A DNA stretch of 39,944 bases, taken from the NCBI GenBank assembly GCA_036447375.1, contig JAZFUU010000214.1, positions 1 through 39,944 of the forward strand, in the 5' to 3' direction. Below the pieces are notes generated by a model. That model saw nothing but the letters and a program-made list of their open reading frames with translations. It was not told the origin of the DNA and did no database searches. Source of the stretch: JACZXC01 sp036447375. Its GTDB lineage: Bacteria > Myxococcota_A > UBA9160 > SMWR01. Positions 7,568 to 16,147 of this stretch are shown in pieces. Both the position numbers and the translations under genes were made by a program. Numbering within the stretch: position 1 is the first letter of the stretch; every line of letters begins with the position of its first letter.

Positions 7568-8844
7568 CGCATCGGGTCGTGGTAACGGGCCTCGGAGTGG
7601 TGGCACCCAACGCCAACGGCGCCGACGATTTCGCCCTGGCGCTGCGAAAAGGTCGGTCGGGTATCCGCGCGAACCAGGCGATGCAGGAGTCGGGCTTCGC
7701 CTGCCGGGTTGCCGGCGTTCCCCAGGGCGTCGACGAAATCGCGGCGAGCAGCTTCGCCGAAGATGAGCTGCTCGCCATGAACTCGAGCCATCGCTACGCC
7801 GGAATCGCCGCTCTCGAGGCCTGGCGAGACGCCGGATTCGTGCGCCCAGCGCACGACGACGATGCCGTCGACTGGGATAGCGGCTGTGTGATCGGAACGG
7901 GCGTCGGTGGCATGGACACGGTCGGCACGAAGGTGGTCCCGTTCACCGATGCCGGGAAAGTTCGGCGTCTCGGCAGCACGGTCGTCGAGCAGGTGATGGC
8001 CAGCGGCGTCTCGGCGCGGGTGTCGGGCCTGCTCGGCCTTGGCAATCAGGTGACCACGAATTCGAGTGCCTGCAGCACCGGTAGCGAGGCCATTGCCGAC
8101 GGTGTGCTTCGAATTCGCCATGGACGGGCCCGCCGCATGCTCTGCGGCGGAGTGGAGGGCGCCAGCCGTTACATCTGGTCGGGCTTCGACGCGATGCGGG
8201 TGCTGTGCCGTCGCTTCAACGACGCTCCCGAACGGGCCTCGCGTCCGATGAGCGCGACGGCCGGCGGATTCGTCGTGGCGGCCGGGAGCGGAGTGCTGAT
8301 GCTCGAGAGCCTGGAGAGTGCGCGGGACCGGGGCGCGACGATCTACGCTGAAGTGGCGGGACAGGCGATCAACTGCGGGGGGCACCGCGGTGGCGGCAGT
8401 ATGACCGCGCCCAACCCCGAGGGAGTTCGCCGTTGCATCCGGGCGGCGCTGGACGATGCGGAGTTGACGCCGGAGGCCGTCGGTGCCATCAACGGGCACC
8501 TCACCGCCACCGGCGCGGATCCGGGCGAAGTCCGATCCTGGGCGGCGGCTCTGGACTGCGAACCGGACGCCCTGCCCCTGATCACGTCGACCAAATCCAT
8601 GGTCGGCCACGCCCTGGGCGCGGCCGGGGGCATCGAAGCCGTAGCCTGTGTGCTCATGCTGCATCAGGGATTCGTGCACCCATCGATCAACTGCGAAGAT
8701 GTGCATCCCGAGATCGAGCCCTACGCAGCGTCGATTCCCCACGAAGTCGTGGAGAAACCCGACCTCGACGTCATCGTGAAGGCGGGATTCGGCTTCGGGG
8801 ACGTAAACGCGTGTCTGGTATTTCGAAAATGGGAAACCAATTAG
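7564..8844 (+). CDS. Beta-ketoacyl-ACP synthase (KAS I/II, FabF-like)
   Basis: The 426-residue thiolase-fold condensing enzyme has the Cys-His-His triad: Cys170 in SSACSTGSEA, His312 in NGHLTATGADPGE and His349 in KSMVGHALGAAGG, with Lys344. It would elongate acyl-ACP with malonyl-ACP. The usual NAHGTST block is altered to NGHLTAT, though the His is kept, so it is a divergent member rather than the housekeeping FabF. The start ATG 7564 overlaps the previous stop. A 58-bp gap follows before the ACP gene, the only sizeable gap inside the synthesis genes. It might also belong to a chain-length-type partner family, but the intact Cys argues that it is catalytic. Confidence 0.93.
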   Translation: MTHRVVVTGLGVVAPNANGADDFALALRKGRSGIRANQAMQESGFACRVAGVPQGVDEIAASSFAEDELLAMNSSHRYAGIAALEAWRDAGFVRPAHDDDAVDWDSGCVIGTGVGGMDTVGTKVVPFTDAGKVRRLGSTVVEQVMASGVSARVSGLLGLGNQVTTNSSACSTGSEAIADGVLRIRHGRARRMLCGGVEGASRYIWSGFDAMRVLCRRFNDAPERASRPMSATAGGFVVAAGSGVLMLESLESARDRGATIYAEVAGQAINCGGHRGGGSMTAPNPEGVRRCIRAALDDAELTPEAVGAINGHLTATGADPGEVRSWAAALDCEPDALPLITSTKSMVGHALGAAGGIEAVACVLMLHQGFVHPSINCEDVHPEIEPYAASIPHEVVEKPDLDVIVKAGFGFGDVNACLVFRKWETN

Positions 8845-8902
8845 TTCATTGGCTCATCAGCTCCACAGCTCCTCAACTTATCAACTGACTAGGAGGGTGA
8901 TC

Positions 8903-9151
8903 GTGACGCAAGACGAAGTATTCGAACGGGTGGTGAAGATCCTCACACCTTACGTGAAGAATCAGGCGGCGCTCGACGGCGTGCGCCTCGAAACCCACAT
9001 CCTCGAGGATCTCAAGGTGAATTCGGCGCGACTGGTCGACGTCGTGCTCGAGTTCGAGGACGCTTTCGACATTGAAATAGCCGATGACGATGTCGATTCG
9101 GTCGAGACCGTGGGAAACGCGGTTTCGCTGATCCTGTCGAAAGTCGGGTAG
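8903..9151 (+). CDS. Acyl carrier protein with a variant NSA attachment motif
   Basis: The 82-residue acidic helical protein has the carrier-protein layout. Helix I (VFERVVKILTPYV) is followed by THILEDLKVNSARLVDVV and by the acidic helix II/III segment VLEFEDAFDIEIADDDV. The phosphopantetheine-accepting Ser is Ser41, but the usual Asp before it is Asn40 and the Leu after it is Ala (NSA instead of DSL). The start is GTG 8903, six bases after a near-perfect AGGAGG (8891-8896), stronger than at other genes here, consistent with a high demand for ACP. The stop TAG shares its last base with the next GTG. The PPTase two genes downstream is the likely activating enzyme. Confidence 0.85.
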   Translation: MTQDEVFERVVKILTPYVKNQAALDGVRLETHILEDLKVNSARLVDVVLEFEDAFDIEIADDDVDSVETVGNAVSLILSKVG

Positions 9152-9897
9152 TGGAGCGGGCCCTGGCTGCCGGGCCGCCGCTGAGACATCGGATTGCGCT
9201 CTCGACTCAGCGCTGGATCGCGTTCGCGCTCGCGCCGCTGACATTACCCCTGCTGGCGGGGGTTCTCCGGATCTTTCTCGGTTACCGGATCGAGAACCGA
9301 GGGGAGCTGCGCCGTGAGTATCGGCGGATCCGTCGAGAGAGCGATGCGCCCCTGCTGATCTGTGCGAATCACCTGACACTGATCGATTCGCTGTTGATCG
9401 GGTGGGCGCTGGGGTCGGTGGGTTGGTACATGCGAAACCCGGCATCGCTTCCCTGGAACCTTCCAGAGCGGCGAAACTTCGCCGCGACGGCTCTGATGCG
9501 AGCGGCCGTTTATGTGATGAAGTGTCTTCCGATCGAGCGGGGAGGATCGCGGCAGGAGGTGGCCGATGTGCTCCGCCGCTTTACCTACCTGCTGAGTCGG
9601 GGAGAGGTCGGGCTGGTGTTTCCCGAGGGGGGCCGCAGCCGCAGCGGTCGGATCGATCCGGAGTCCGCCGCCTACGGCGTGGGCCGTCTGGTGCGCAGCG
9701 TTCCGGACTGTCGGGTGCTGTGCGTGTATCTCCGCGGAGAGCATCAGAGCACGTACTCGAACTTCCCCGCCCGGGGAGATCGCTTTCGCGTTTCGCTCGG
9801 TTGGGTGGAACCGAAGACGGATCTGCATGGCCTGCGGGGATCCCGGGAGATCGCACGGCAGATTCTGGGGCGCATTGCAGAGATGGAGCGGGGATGA
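9151..9897 (+). CDS. PlsC-type 1-acyl-glycerol-3-phosphate acyltransferase family protein
   Basis: The 248-residue protein has the acyltransferase motif NHLTLIDS with His74 and Asp79, and the acceptor-binding motif FPEGGRSRSG around residue 158. An N-terminal hydrophobic segment, about residues 22-44 (WIAFALAPLTLPLLAGVL), would anchor it to the inner membrane face. The family moves acyl chains from ACP or CoA to a hydroxyl acceptor. Its place right after the ACP suggests that it transfers the chain made by this operon to a lipid or other acceptor. The start GTG 9151 shares a base with the ACP stop; the end overlaps the PPTase ATG. The acceptor is unknown. Confidence 0.88.
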   Translation: MERALAAGPPLRHRIALSTQRWIAFALAPLTLPLLAGVLRIFLGYRIENRGELRREYRRIRRESDAPLLICANHLTLIDSLLIGWALGSVGWYMRNPASLPWNLPERRNFAATALMRAAVYVMKCLPIERGGSRQEVADVLRRFTYLLSRGEVGLVFPEGGRSRSGRIDPESAAYGVGRLVRSVPDCRVLCVYLRGEHQSTYSNFPARGDRFRVSLGWVEPKTDLHGLRGSREIARQILGRIAEMERG

Positions 9898-10529
9898 TTG
9901 GCAACGACGTCGTCGATCTCGGAGATCTAGAGACGCGCCCGGGTGCTCAGCACCCGCGCTTCGACGCTCGGGTCTTTGCGCCCAGTGAGCGGCGAGCACT
10001 GGAAGACGGTGAAGCGGACAATGGCTTGCGCTGGATCCTGTGGGCCGCCAAGGAAAGCGCGTTCAAGGCCGCTCGACGCGAAGACGAGAGCACCGTGTTT
10101 GCGCCGTCCCAGTTCGTCGTGGAACTCGACCCGGATCTGAGAGGTCGGGTTCGGCATCGCGGCCGGGACTACGCGGTCCGGGTTTCGGTCGACCGCGATC
10201 GGGTTCACGCTGTGGCAACGGATTTGCGCGCTGGCGCCCTTCGAGCCGGCTGTCGTCTGCTTACCGCCCACGACATCCGGACGGGGGTGTCGAGTCGTGC
10301 CGCCCGGGAGTTCGCCGCGTCCGAGATCGCTCGGCTTCTGGCTGTATCCGCTTCTCACCTTCGTTTCAGACGCCGGGGTCGGATCCCCGAGCTGCATCCC
10401 AGCGGATCGGCGCGGAGCGAGCTGGATTCGGCTCGCCTCGCCCGCCTCGAAAATAGCCTGGGCCGTCTCGCCGTATCGATTTCGCACCACGGGCGCTTCG
10501 TCGCCTACGCGTGCTGGCAGTGCCCGTGA
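9894..10529 (+). CDS. 4'-phosphopantetheinyl transferase superfamily protein
   Basis: The 211-residue protein starts MIGNDVVDLGD, with the magnesium-binding Asp5/Asp8, and has WAAKESAFK (50-58), the WxxKES-type signature, and SISHHGRFVAYA near the end. It would transfer phosphopantetheine from CoA to Ser41 of the operon's ACP. The length is between AcpS (about 120) and Sfp (about 230), and the KES core followed by a basic second half is nearer to the Sfp type. ATG 9894 overlaps the acyltransferase stop. A dedicated PPTase often goes with carrier proteins that the housekeeping AcpS handles badly, which fits the variant NSA motif. Confidence 0.87.
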   Translation: MIGNDVVDLGDLETRPGAQHPRFDARVFAPSERRALEDGEADNGLRWILWAAKESAFKAARREDESTVFAPSQFVVELDPDLRGRVRHRGRDYAVRVSVDRDRVHAVATDLRAGALRAGCRLLTAHDIRTGVSSRAAREFAASEIARLLAVSASHLRFRRRGRIPELHPSGSARSELDSARLARLENSLGRLAVSISHHGRFVAYACWQCP

Positions 10530-13500
10530 GCTCCCCCGCCGATCGCCGACCCATTCATCGGCTCGCCATCGTCAATCGGGGTGAGGCGGCGATGCGCTGC
10601 ATCCGTGCGGTCAAGACGCTCCGGGCCTTCGAGAATTCGACGCTCCAGAGTCTCGCTCTCTACACCGATGTGGATCGCGACGCGACCTACGTGCGACACG
10701 CGGATCGCAGAATCCGTCTCGAGGCGCCGGCGGGGCCGGTGCGCGCGTATCTCGACATCGAATCCCTAATGCCGATTCTGCGGGAGTCCGGTGCCGATGC
10801 GGTCTGGCCCGGCTGGGGATTCCTCGCCGAAGACCCGGAGTTCGCCGATCGGGTGGTGGCGGAGGGTCTGCGCTTCCTGGGCCCGACGGGTGACGTGATT
10901 CGCGCGGTGGGCGACAAGATGGGCGCCAAAAGACTGGCGGAAGAGGTCGACGTCCCCGTGGTTCCGTGGAGCCAGGGACCGGTCGAGGACGTCGCCGCGG
11001 CATCGCGCGCCGCTCCGGAGGTCGGATTCCCGCTGCTCGTGAAGGCGACGGCCGGCGGGGGCGGCCGCGGAATCCGCGTGGTCGAGACCGCATCGGATCT
11101 CGAGTCGGCCTTCGCGTCGGCGGTTGCCGAGGCGCATTCGGCCTTTGGCGATGGCACGGTCTTTCTCGAGCGGCGTCTGTCCGGTGCGCGGCACATCGAG
11201 GTGCAGATCGCCGCCGATCTCCACGGTGGGATCGTGGCTCTGGGGTGTCGCGATTGCTCGGTGCAGCGACGCCATCAGAAAGTGATCGAGGAGGCGCCTC
11301 CCGCCGGACTTTCCCGGGCCTTCCTGACAGAGCTCGAGGAGGCGGCGGTTCGGCTCGCCGAGCGAGTAGGTTACACGGGTGTGGGTACGGTCGAGTTCCT
11401 CGTCCGTGGCGAATCGTTCTGGCTGCTGGAGGTGAATCCGCGGCTGCAGGTGGAGCACGGCATTACCGAGGAGTTGTGGGGCGGCGATCTCGTCGAGCTC
11501 CAGATCCGAATCGCGCGAGGGGAGCCGCTTGTGCCACGTCCCGCGTCCGGCTCCCGGTCTCGGGTCGCCATCGAAGCCCGCGTGTGTGCCGAAGATCCCG
11601 CTGCGGATTTCCTGCCGGCTCCCGGCGTGATCGTGCGGTTCGACCCCGCCCTGGGACCGCAGATCCGCGTCGACACGGGCGTCGCCGTCGGCTCGGAGGT
11701 CCCGCCGGAGTTCGACTCCCTGATCGCAAAGGTCATCGCCACGGGCGATACCCGGGAAGAGGCGCGCGCCCGACTCGTGTCCGCCCTCACCGATTTCGAG
11801 CTCGTCGTCCGCGGGGGCGCGACGAACAAGGGCCTCTTGATCGATCTGCTCGAGACCGAGGAGTACCGGAATGGCGGCGTCGATACGAACTGGCTGGACG
11901 AATCGCCCGGACTGAGGGCGGGAACGCGCGAGTATGCCGAGGAGGCCCTCGTGACCGCTGCGATCCTCGCCTACCAGCGCACTCGCGATGTCGCGCGCCG
12001 CGGATTCTTCACCGATCCGTCCGACCTTTCGGCGGCATCGATCCCCGCTTCGGTCGGCCAGCGCATCGACCTCTCTCGCGGCGCGGATGGTTACCGCCTG
12101 GAGGTCTTTGCCGTCGGCGCCTGGCGCTACCGAGTGCATCTCGACGGTCGCGTCGTGACGGCGACGCTGCGAGGAGAGGGCGCACATCGCGCCCGATTGG
12201 AAACCGGAGGTCGTTCTCTGCGGGTCTTGTACGACGTATCCGAACGCGGCATTCGCGTCGAGATCGAGGGCCGGCCCCATCGATTCAACAGCGAGCTCGC
12301 GGGACAGGTTCGCGCCGGGACGCCGGCTCTGGTGATCGCACTTCACGTCGAGGCCGGCGTGCGCGTGGAAGCCGGCCAGACCCTGGGTCTGCTGGAAGCC
12401 ATGAAGATGGAGATCGGTTTTCAGGCCCCCGTGGATGGCGTGGTGAAAGAGATATGCGTCAATCGTGGGCAACAGGTGAGTGCGGGTGAACTTCTGCTGG
12501 TGATCGACCCCGCCGGTGGAAACGGCGACGTGATCTGGGGTGGCGAGCGGCTGGAGCTGCCCGCGGAGCCGGATCCCCTCGACCTCTTCTTCGCCTTCGA
12601 CGAAGACGGGACTCGGGCGGTACCCGACCTGAAGGCCGCGGAAGCGTCACCGGCCGAGGCTCGACGGCGAGCCGTCGCCGCGGCGCGGGACGAGATCCGC
12701 CGGGTGGTGATGGGCTACGACGTCAATCCGGAGCGCGGGGAGAAGCTGGCGGCGCTTCTGGAGGCGCCGCTGCCGTCGGACCTCGGCGAGGGCTTCCGCT
12801 GGGAGTTGGCCGAGATTCGACACGAGCTGACGCTTTTCACCGACCTGAATCGACTCTTCATCCGCGCGCCCGGGGCGTTGATCTCCGGTGAACCCGGTCC
12901 TTCCATCCATGCCCAGCTTCGTCGCTACGTGCGACACCTGCCGATGGGGGGCACGGATCTCTCCGACGAATTTCTCGAGCCCCTGAAGGCGGGACTCCTG
13001 CACTACGGAGTCACCGATCTGCGTCACGGCGATGCACTCGAACGCGCATTACTGCGGCTGCTCTCGTCGCAACTGGCGCCGGAGCTGCGGCGCCGATTGG
13101 CCATGGGGATCATCCGGCGAATCCATGCCCTGGCGGCATCGGGCATCCACCTGGGCGACGACGAGCGCCTGTCCGAGGCTCTTTCATTGACCGCGGGTAT
13201 GCGCGGCCTGGTCCCCGACGGACTGGCTGACCTCGCCATCGAGGCCGGCTACGCGATCTTCGAAGGGCCCGAACTCGAGAGTGAAGCTCAGCGCACGAAC
13301 AAGGAGGTCGAGACCTGGCTCGCCGCCGCGGAGTCGGCGCCCACGCAACCGCCCGTGGAAGTCCTGATCCACCTCGCGGCCTCACCGCGCTCGGTTTTCG
13401 ACCGCGTCGGACGCTGGCTGGTCGACACCGACCCAAGACGCCGGGCCATCGCCGTGGCGACTCATGTCAGTCGCTTCTACGCCCCCATCTCGCCGGTCGC

Positions 13501-16147
13501 CCACATCTCGACGGTGGTCAACGATGTCCACGTCGAGAGGCTCGATCTCGGCGACGGCCGAACCGTGCTGGGTAGCGTGATTCGAAAAGAAGATGTGAGC
13601 GCAGACCTCGGTCGGCTCGGGCGGGCGGCTCGAGCGGCGGCCGCGAGTCGAGGTCGGAGTCGAATCGACGCCATCGAATTGCTCGTTCCGGCCGAGACCG
13701 GCATCGACGAGGGCGCGGCGCGAGAAATTCTGACGCCGGAGATCGCTCAGCAGCTCTGCGCCGATCGGATCACGGTCACGCTCCTCACGGACAGTGGGCG
13801 TTCGTCGCACCGCTGCTTCCTGTGTTCGGACGACCGGGTCGTCGAGCAGGACGGGCTTCACGGCCTTCATCCCGAGGCGGCTGCCCGGGTCGATCTCAAT
13901 CGCCTTCGGGCCTTCGACCTGGAGCGGATCGAGGCACCGGACGGGATCTACTGCTTCCACGTGCGCAGCCCCGAAGTTCCCGCCGACGAGCGAATCATCG
14001 TGCTTGCCGACGTTCGCGGACGTTCTCCCGATGGCGCCTACGAGGCGAACCTGCACGTACCGGCGTTCGAATGGGCCTACTTCGAGGCCACGCGAACGCT
14101 GCGAAACTGCCTGGGTTTGCGCGACCCCAGACGCCGGATGCACTGGAATCGGATCGCGCTCTTCGTGGGACCCAGCATCTATATCGACGACGAATTGGTT
14201 CAGGGCCTCGTGCGGCGGCTGGCGCCGGCCACGCGGCATCTGGGACTGGAGAAAGTCGTGGTGCGGCTCCAGGTTCTGGATCGCGCTACGCCCGAGGGGA
14301 AGGCCCAGCCGATCGAGATCGTGATCTCGGATCTGACCGGGAGTCGCACGGAGATCATCCGACGCCCGCTGCATCGAGATCCTCTCGAGCCGGCCCGAGA
14401 CTACGAGCGCAAAGTGGTCGAGGCCCGTCGACGCCGAATGGTGTATCCCTACGAAATCATTCGCATGCTGACGGGGGCGACCCAAGAGCTTGAGATCGGG
14501 CGGGAGGATTCCGTGAGCTCGCTCCGGGCGGGCCACTTCGAAGAATTCGATCTCGACCCGAAGGCCGATCGGCCGGTGGCGGTGAGTGTCGGCGACCGCC
14601 CTCCCGGCCAGAATACCTGCTCGATCGTGATCGGAGTCATCTCGACGGCCACCGAGAAGCTTCCCGAGGGGATGCAACGCGTTCTCGTCCTTTCGGATCC
14701 GACCCTGAGCATGGGCTCGCTCGCGGACCCGGAATGCAATCGGATCATCGCGGCGCTGGATCTCGCCGAGGCGCGCGGGCTTCCCCTCGAGTGGGTTCCC
14801 GTTTCCGGCGGCGCGCGGATTGCGATGGACAGCGGCACCGAGAACCTGGATGCCACGGCTCGCGTCGCGCGACGGATCATCACCTTCACACAAGCGGGCG
14901 GGGTGATCCACCTGATCGTCCAGGGTGTGAACGTGGGCGCCCAGAGCTATTTCAATGCCCTGGCCACGATGATGCAGCACACCCGCGGTGTGCTGATCAT
15001 GACGCCCGGTGCGTCGATGGTGCTTACGGGCCGCGCGGCGCTGGAGGCCTCGGGCTCCGTCTCCGCCGAAGACGAGGCGGCGATTGGTGGCTTTGAGCGT
15101 GTGATGGGCCCCAATGGTGAGGCCCAGTACTACGCCCGCAATCTGGCCGACGCCTACCGAATCTTGTACGAGCACTATCGCTACACCTATGTTCCGTCGG
15201 GTCAGTCGCGGCCGGGTCGGCACCCGACAACCGACTCCAACGATCGGCGAATCACGGACTTCCCCTGCGCGGACGACGACGGGCACGAGTTCACCCGCGT
15301 CGGCGAAATTTTTGACGCGAAATCGAATCCCGAGCGCAAGCGGTCTTTCGCCATGCGAGACGTGATGGGTGCACTCATCGATTCGGATGGCGGCTATCTC
15401 GAGCGCTGGCGCGCCTGGTCGGGAGCGGAAACTTCGATCGTGTGGGATGCCCATCTGGGAGGTCACTCGATCTGCCTGATCGGAATCGAGAGCCGGAGCC
15501 TCACCCGCGAAGGGTTTCGGCCGTCTGACGGTCCGACGACCTGGACGGGAGGGACACTCTTCCCGCTCTCGTCGAAGAAGGTGGCACGGGCGCTCAACGC
15601 CGCCAGCGGAAACCGCCCGGTGGTGATCCTCGCCAATCTTTCGGGCTTCGACGGGTCGCCGGAGTCGATGCGGAAGCTGCAGCTCGAATACGGAGCTGAG
15701 ATCGCGCGATCGGTGGTGAACTTTCGAGGGCCGGTGCTGTTCCTGGTGGTTTCGCGCTATCACGGGGGAGCTTACGTCGTGTTCTCGCGGGCGCTGAATG
15801 AGAACCTGCACGCCGCGGCTCTCACCGGATCGTACGCTTCGGTGATCGGTGGAGCACCGGCCGCCAAGGTGGTGTTCTCGCGCGAAGTTCGCGCCCGCGC
15901 CGCCGCAGATCCCCGGATCGAGGACCTCCGACGCGCGGCGCAGACACCCACCGGGAACGGCGCTCGCGAGGCCCTCGAACGCCTGTGGACCCAGGTCACG
16001 CTGGAGAAGCAGGCCGAGCTGGCCAACGAATTCGACGCCATTCACACCGTGGAACGAGCCCGTGACGTCGGATCTCTAGAAGACCTCGTGAAACCAGAGG
16101 CCATGCGCCCCTACCTGATCTCCGAGCTCGACCGTGGCACCCCCTAG
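10526..16147 (+). CDS. Single-chain multidomain acyl-CoA carboxylase (biotin carboxylase + BCCP + carboxyltransferase)
   Basis: The 1873-residue protein carries all three steps of a biotin-dependent carboxylase. Residues 1 to about 455 are biotin carboxylase: AIVNRGEAAMRCIRA, the ATP-grasp loop KATAGGGGRGIRVV and EVNPRLQVEHGITEEL. A biotinyl domain follows, with Lys627 in LLEAMKMEIGF. Residues of about 660-1340 are a long central region. From about 1345 to the end comes a carboxyltransferase with both halves: VSGGARIAMD, SVSAEDEAAIGGFERVMGP, then LANLSGFDGSPESM and VSRYHGGAYVVFS. This is the order of eukaryotic-type ACC; most bacteria use separate AccA-D. The start GTG 10526 overlaps the PPTase stop, like other junctions here. 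Its place in the operon suggests that it makes malonyl-CoA, but propionyl- or longer acyl-CoA is possible. Confidence 0.93.
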   Translation: MSSPADRRPIHRLAIVNRGEAAMRCIRAVKTLRAFENSTLQSLALYTDVDRDATYVRHADRRIRLEAPAGPVRAYLDIESLMPILRESGADAVWPGWGFLAEDPEFADRVVAEGLRFLGPTGDVIRAVGDKMGAKRLAEEVDVPVVPWSQGPVEDVAAASRAAPEVGFPLLVKATAGGGGRGIRVVETASDLESAFASAVAEAHSAFGDGTVFLERRLSGARHIEVQIAADLHGGIVALGCRDCSVQRRHQKVIEEAPPAGLSRAFLTELEEAAVRLAERVGYTGVGTVEFLVRGESFWLLEVNPRLQVEHGITEELWGGDLVELQIRIARGEPLVPRPASGSRSRVAIEARVCAEDPAADFLPAPGVIVRFDPALGPQIRVDTGVAVGSEVPPEFDSLIAKVIATGDTREEARARLVSALTDFELVVRGGATNKGLLIDLLETEEYRNGGVDTNWLDESPGLRAGTREYAEEALVTAAILAYQRTRDVARRGFFTDPSDLSAASIPASVGQRIDLSRGADGYRLEVFAVGAWRYRVHLDGRVVTATLRGEGAHRARLETGGRSLRVLYDVSERGIRVEIEGRPHRFNSELAGQVRAGTPALVIALHVEAGVRVEAGQTLGLLEAMKMEIGFQAPVDGVVKEICVNRGQQVSAGELLLVIDPAGGNGDVIWGGERLELPAEPDPLDLFFAFDEDGTRAVPDLKAAEASPAEARRRAVAAARDEIRRVVMGYDVNPERGEKLAALLEAPLPSDLGEGFRWELAEIRHELTLFTDLNRLFIRAPGALISGEPGPSIHAQLRRYVRHLPMGGTDLSDEFLEPLKAGLLHYGVTDLRHGDALERALLRLLSSQLAPELRRRLAMGIIRRIHALAASGIHLGDDERLSEALSLTAGMRGLVPDGLADLAIEAGYAIFEGPELESEAQRTNKEVETWLAAAESAPTQPPVEVLIHLAASPRSVFDRVGRWLVDTDPRRRAIAVATHVSRFYAPISPVAHISTVVNDVHVERLDLGDGRTVLGSVIRKEDVSADLGRLGRAARAAAASRGRSRIDAIELLVPAETGIDEGAAREILTPEIAQQLCADRITVTLLTDSGRSSHRCFLCSDDRVVEQDGLHGLHPEAAARVDLNRLRAFDLERIEAPDGIYCFHVRSPEVPADERIIVLADVRGRSPDGAYEANLHVPAFEWAYFEATRTLRNCLGLRDPRRRMHWNRIALFVGPSIYIDDELVQGLVRRLAPATRHLGLEKVVVRLQVLDRATPEGKAQPIEIVISDLTGSRTEIIRRPLHRDPLEPARDYERKVVEARRRRMVYPYEIIRMLTGATQELEIGREDSVSSLRAGHFEEFDLDPKADRPVAVSVGDRPPGQNTCSIVIGVISTATEKLPEGMQRVLVLSDPTLSMGSLADPECNRIIAALDLAEARGLPLEWVPVSGGARIAMDSGTENLDATARVARRIITFTQAGGVIHLIVQGVNVGAQSYFNALATMMQHTRGVLIMTPGASMVLTGRAALEASGSVSAEDEAAIGGFERVMGPNGEAQYYARNLADAYRILYEHYRYTYVPSGQSRPGRHPTTDSNDRRITDFPCADDDGHEFTRVGEIFDAKSNPERKRSFAMRDVMGALIDSDGGYLERWRAWSGAETSIVWDAHLGGHSICLIGIESRSLTREGFRPSDGPTTWTGGTLFPLSSKKVARALNAASGNRPVVILANLSGFDGSPESMRKLQLEYGAEIARSVVNFRGPVLFLVVSRYHGGAYVVFSRALNENLHAAALTGSYASVIGGAPAAKVVFSREVRARAAADPRIEDLRRAAQTPTGNGAREALERLWTQVTLEKQAELANEFDAIHTVERARDVGSLEDLVKPEAMRPYLISELDRGTP

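Noticed and set aside
10766..12472. Minus-strand frame of 568 codons opposite the biotin carboxylase
   Set aside because: Antisense shadow of a clear biotin carboxylase; no motifs or ribosome-binding site.
13382..16045. Long open frame on the minus strand (887 codons) inside the carboxylase gene
   Set aside because: It is antisense to the carboxyltransferase region, shows no domain motif, and arises from GC-rich codon bias on the opposite strand.
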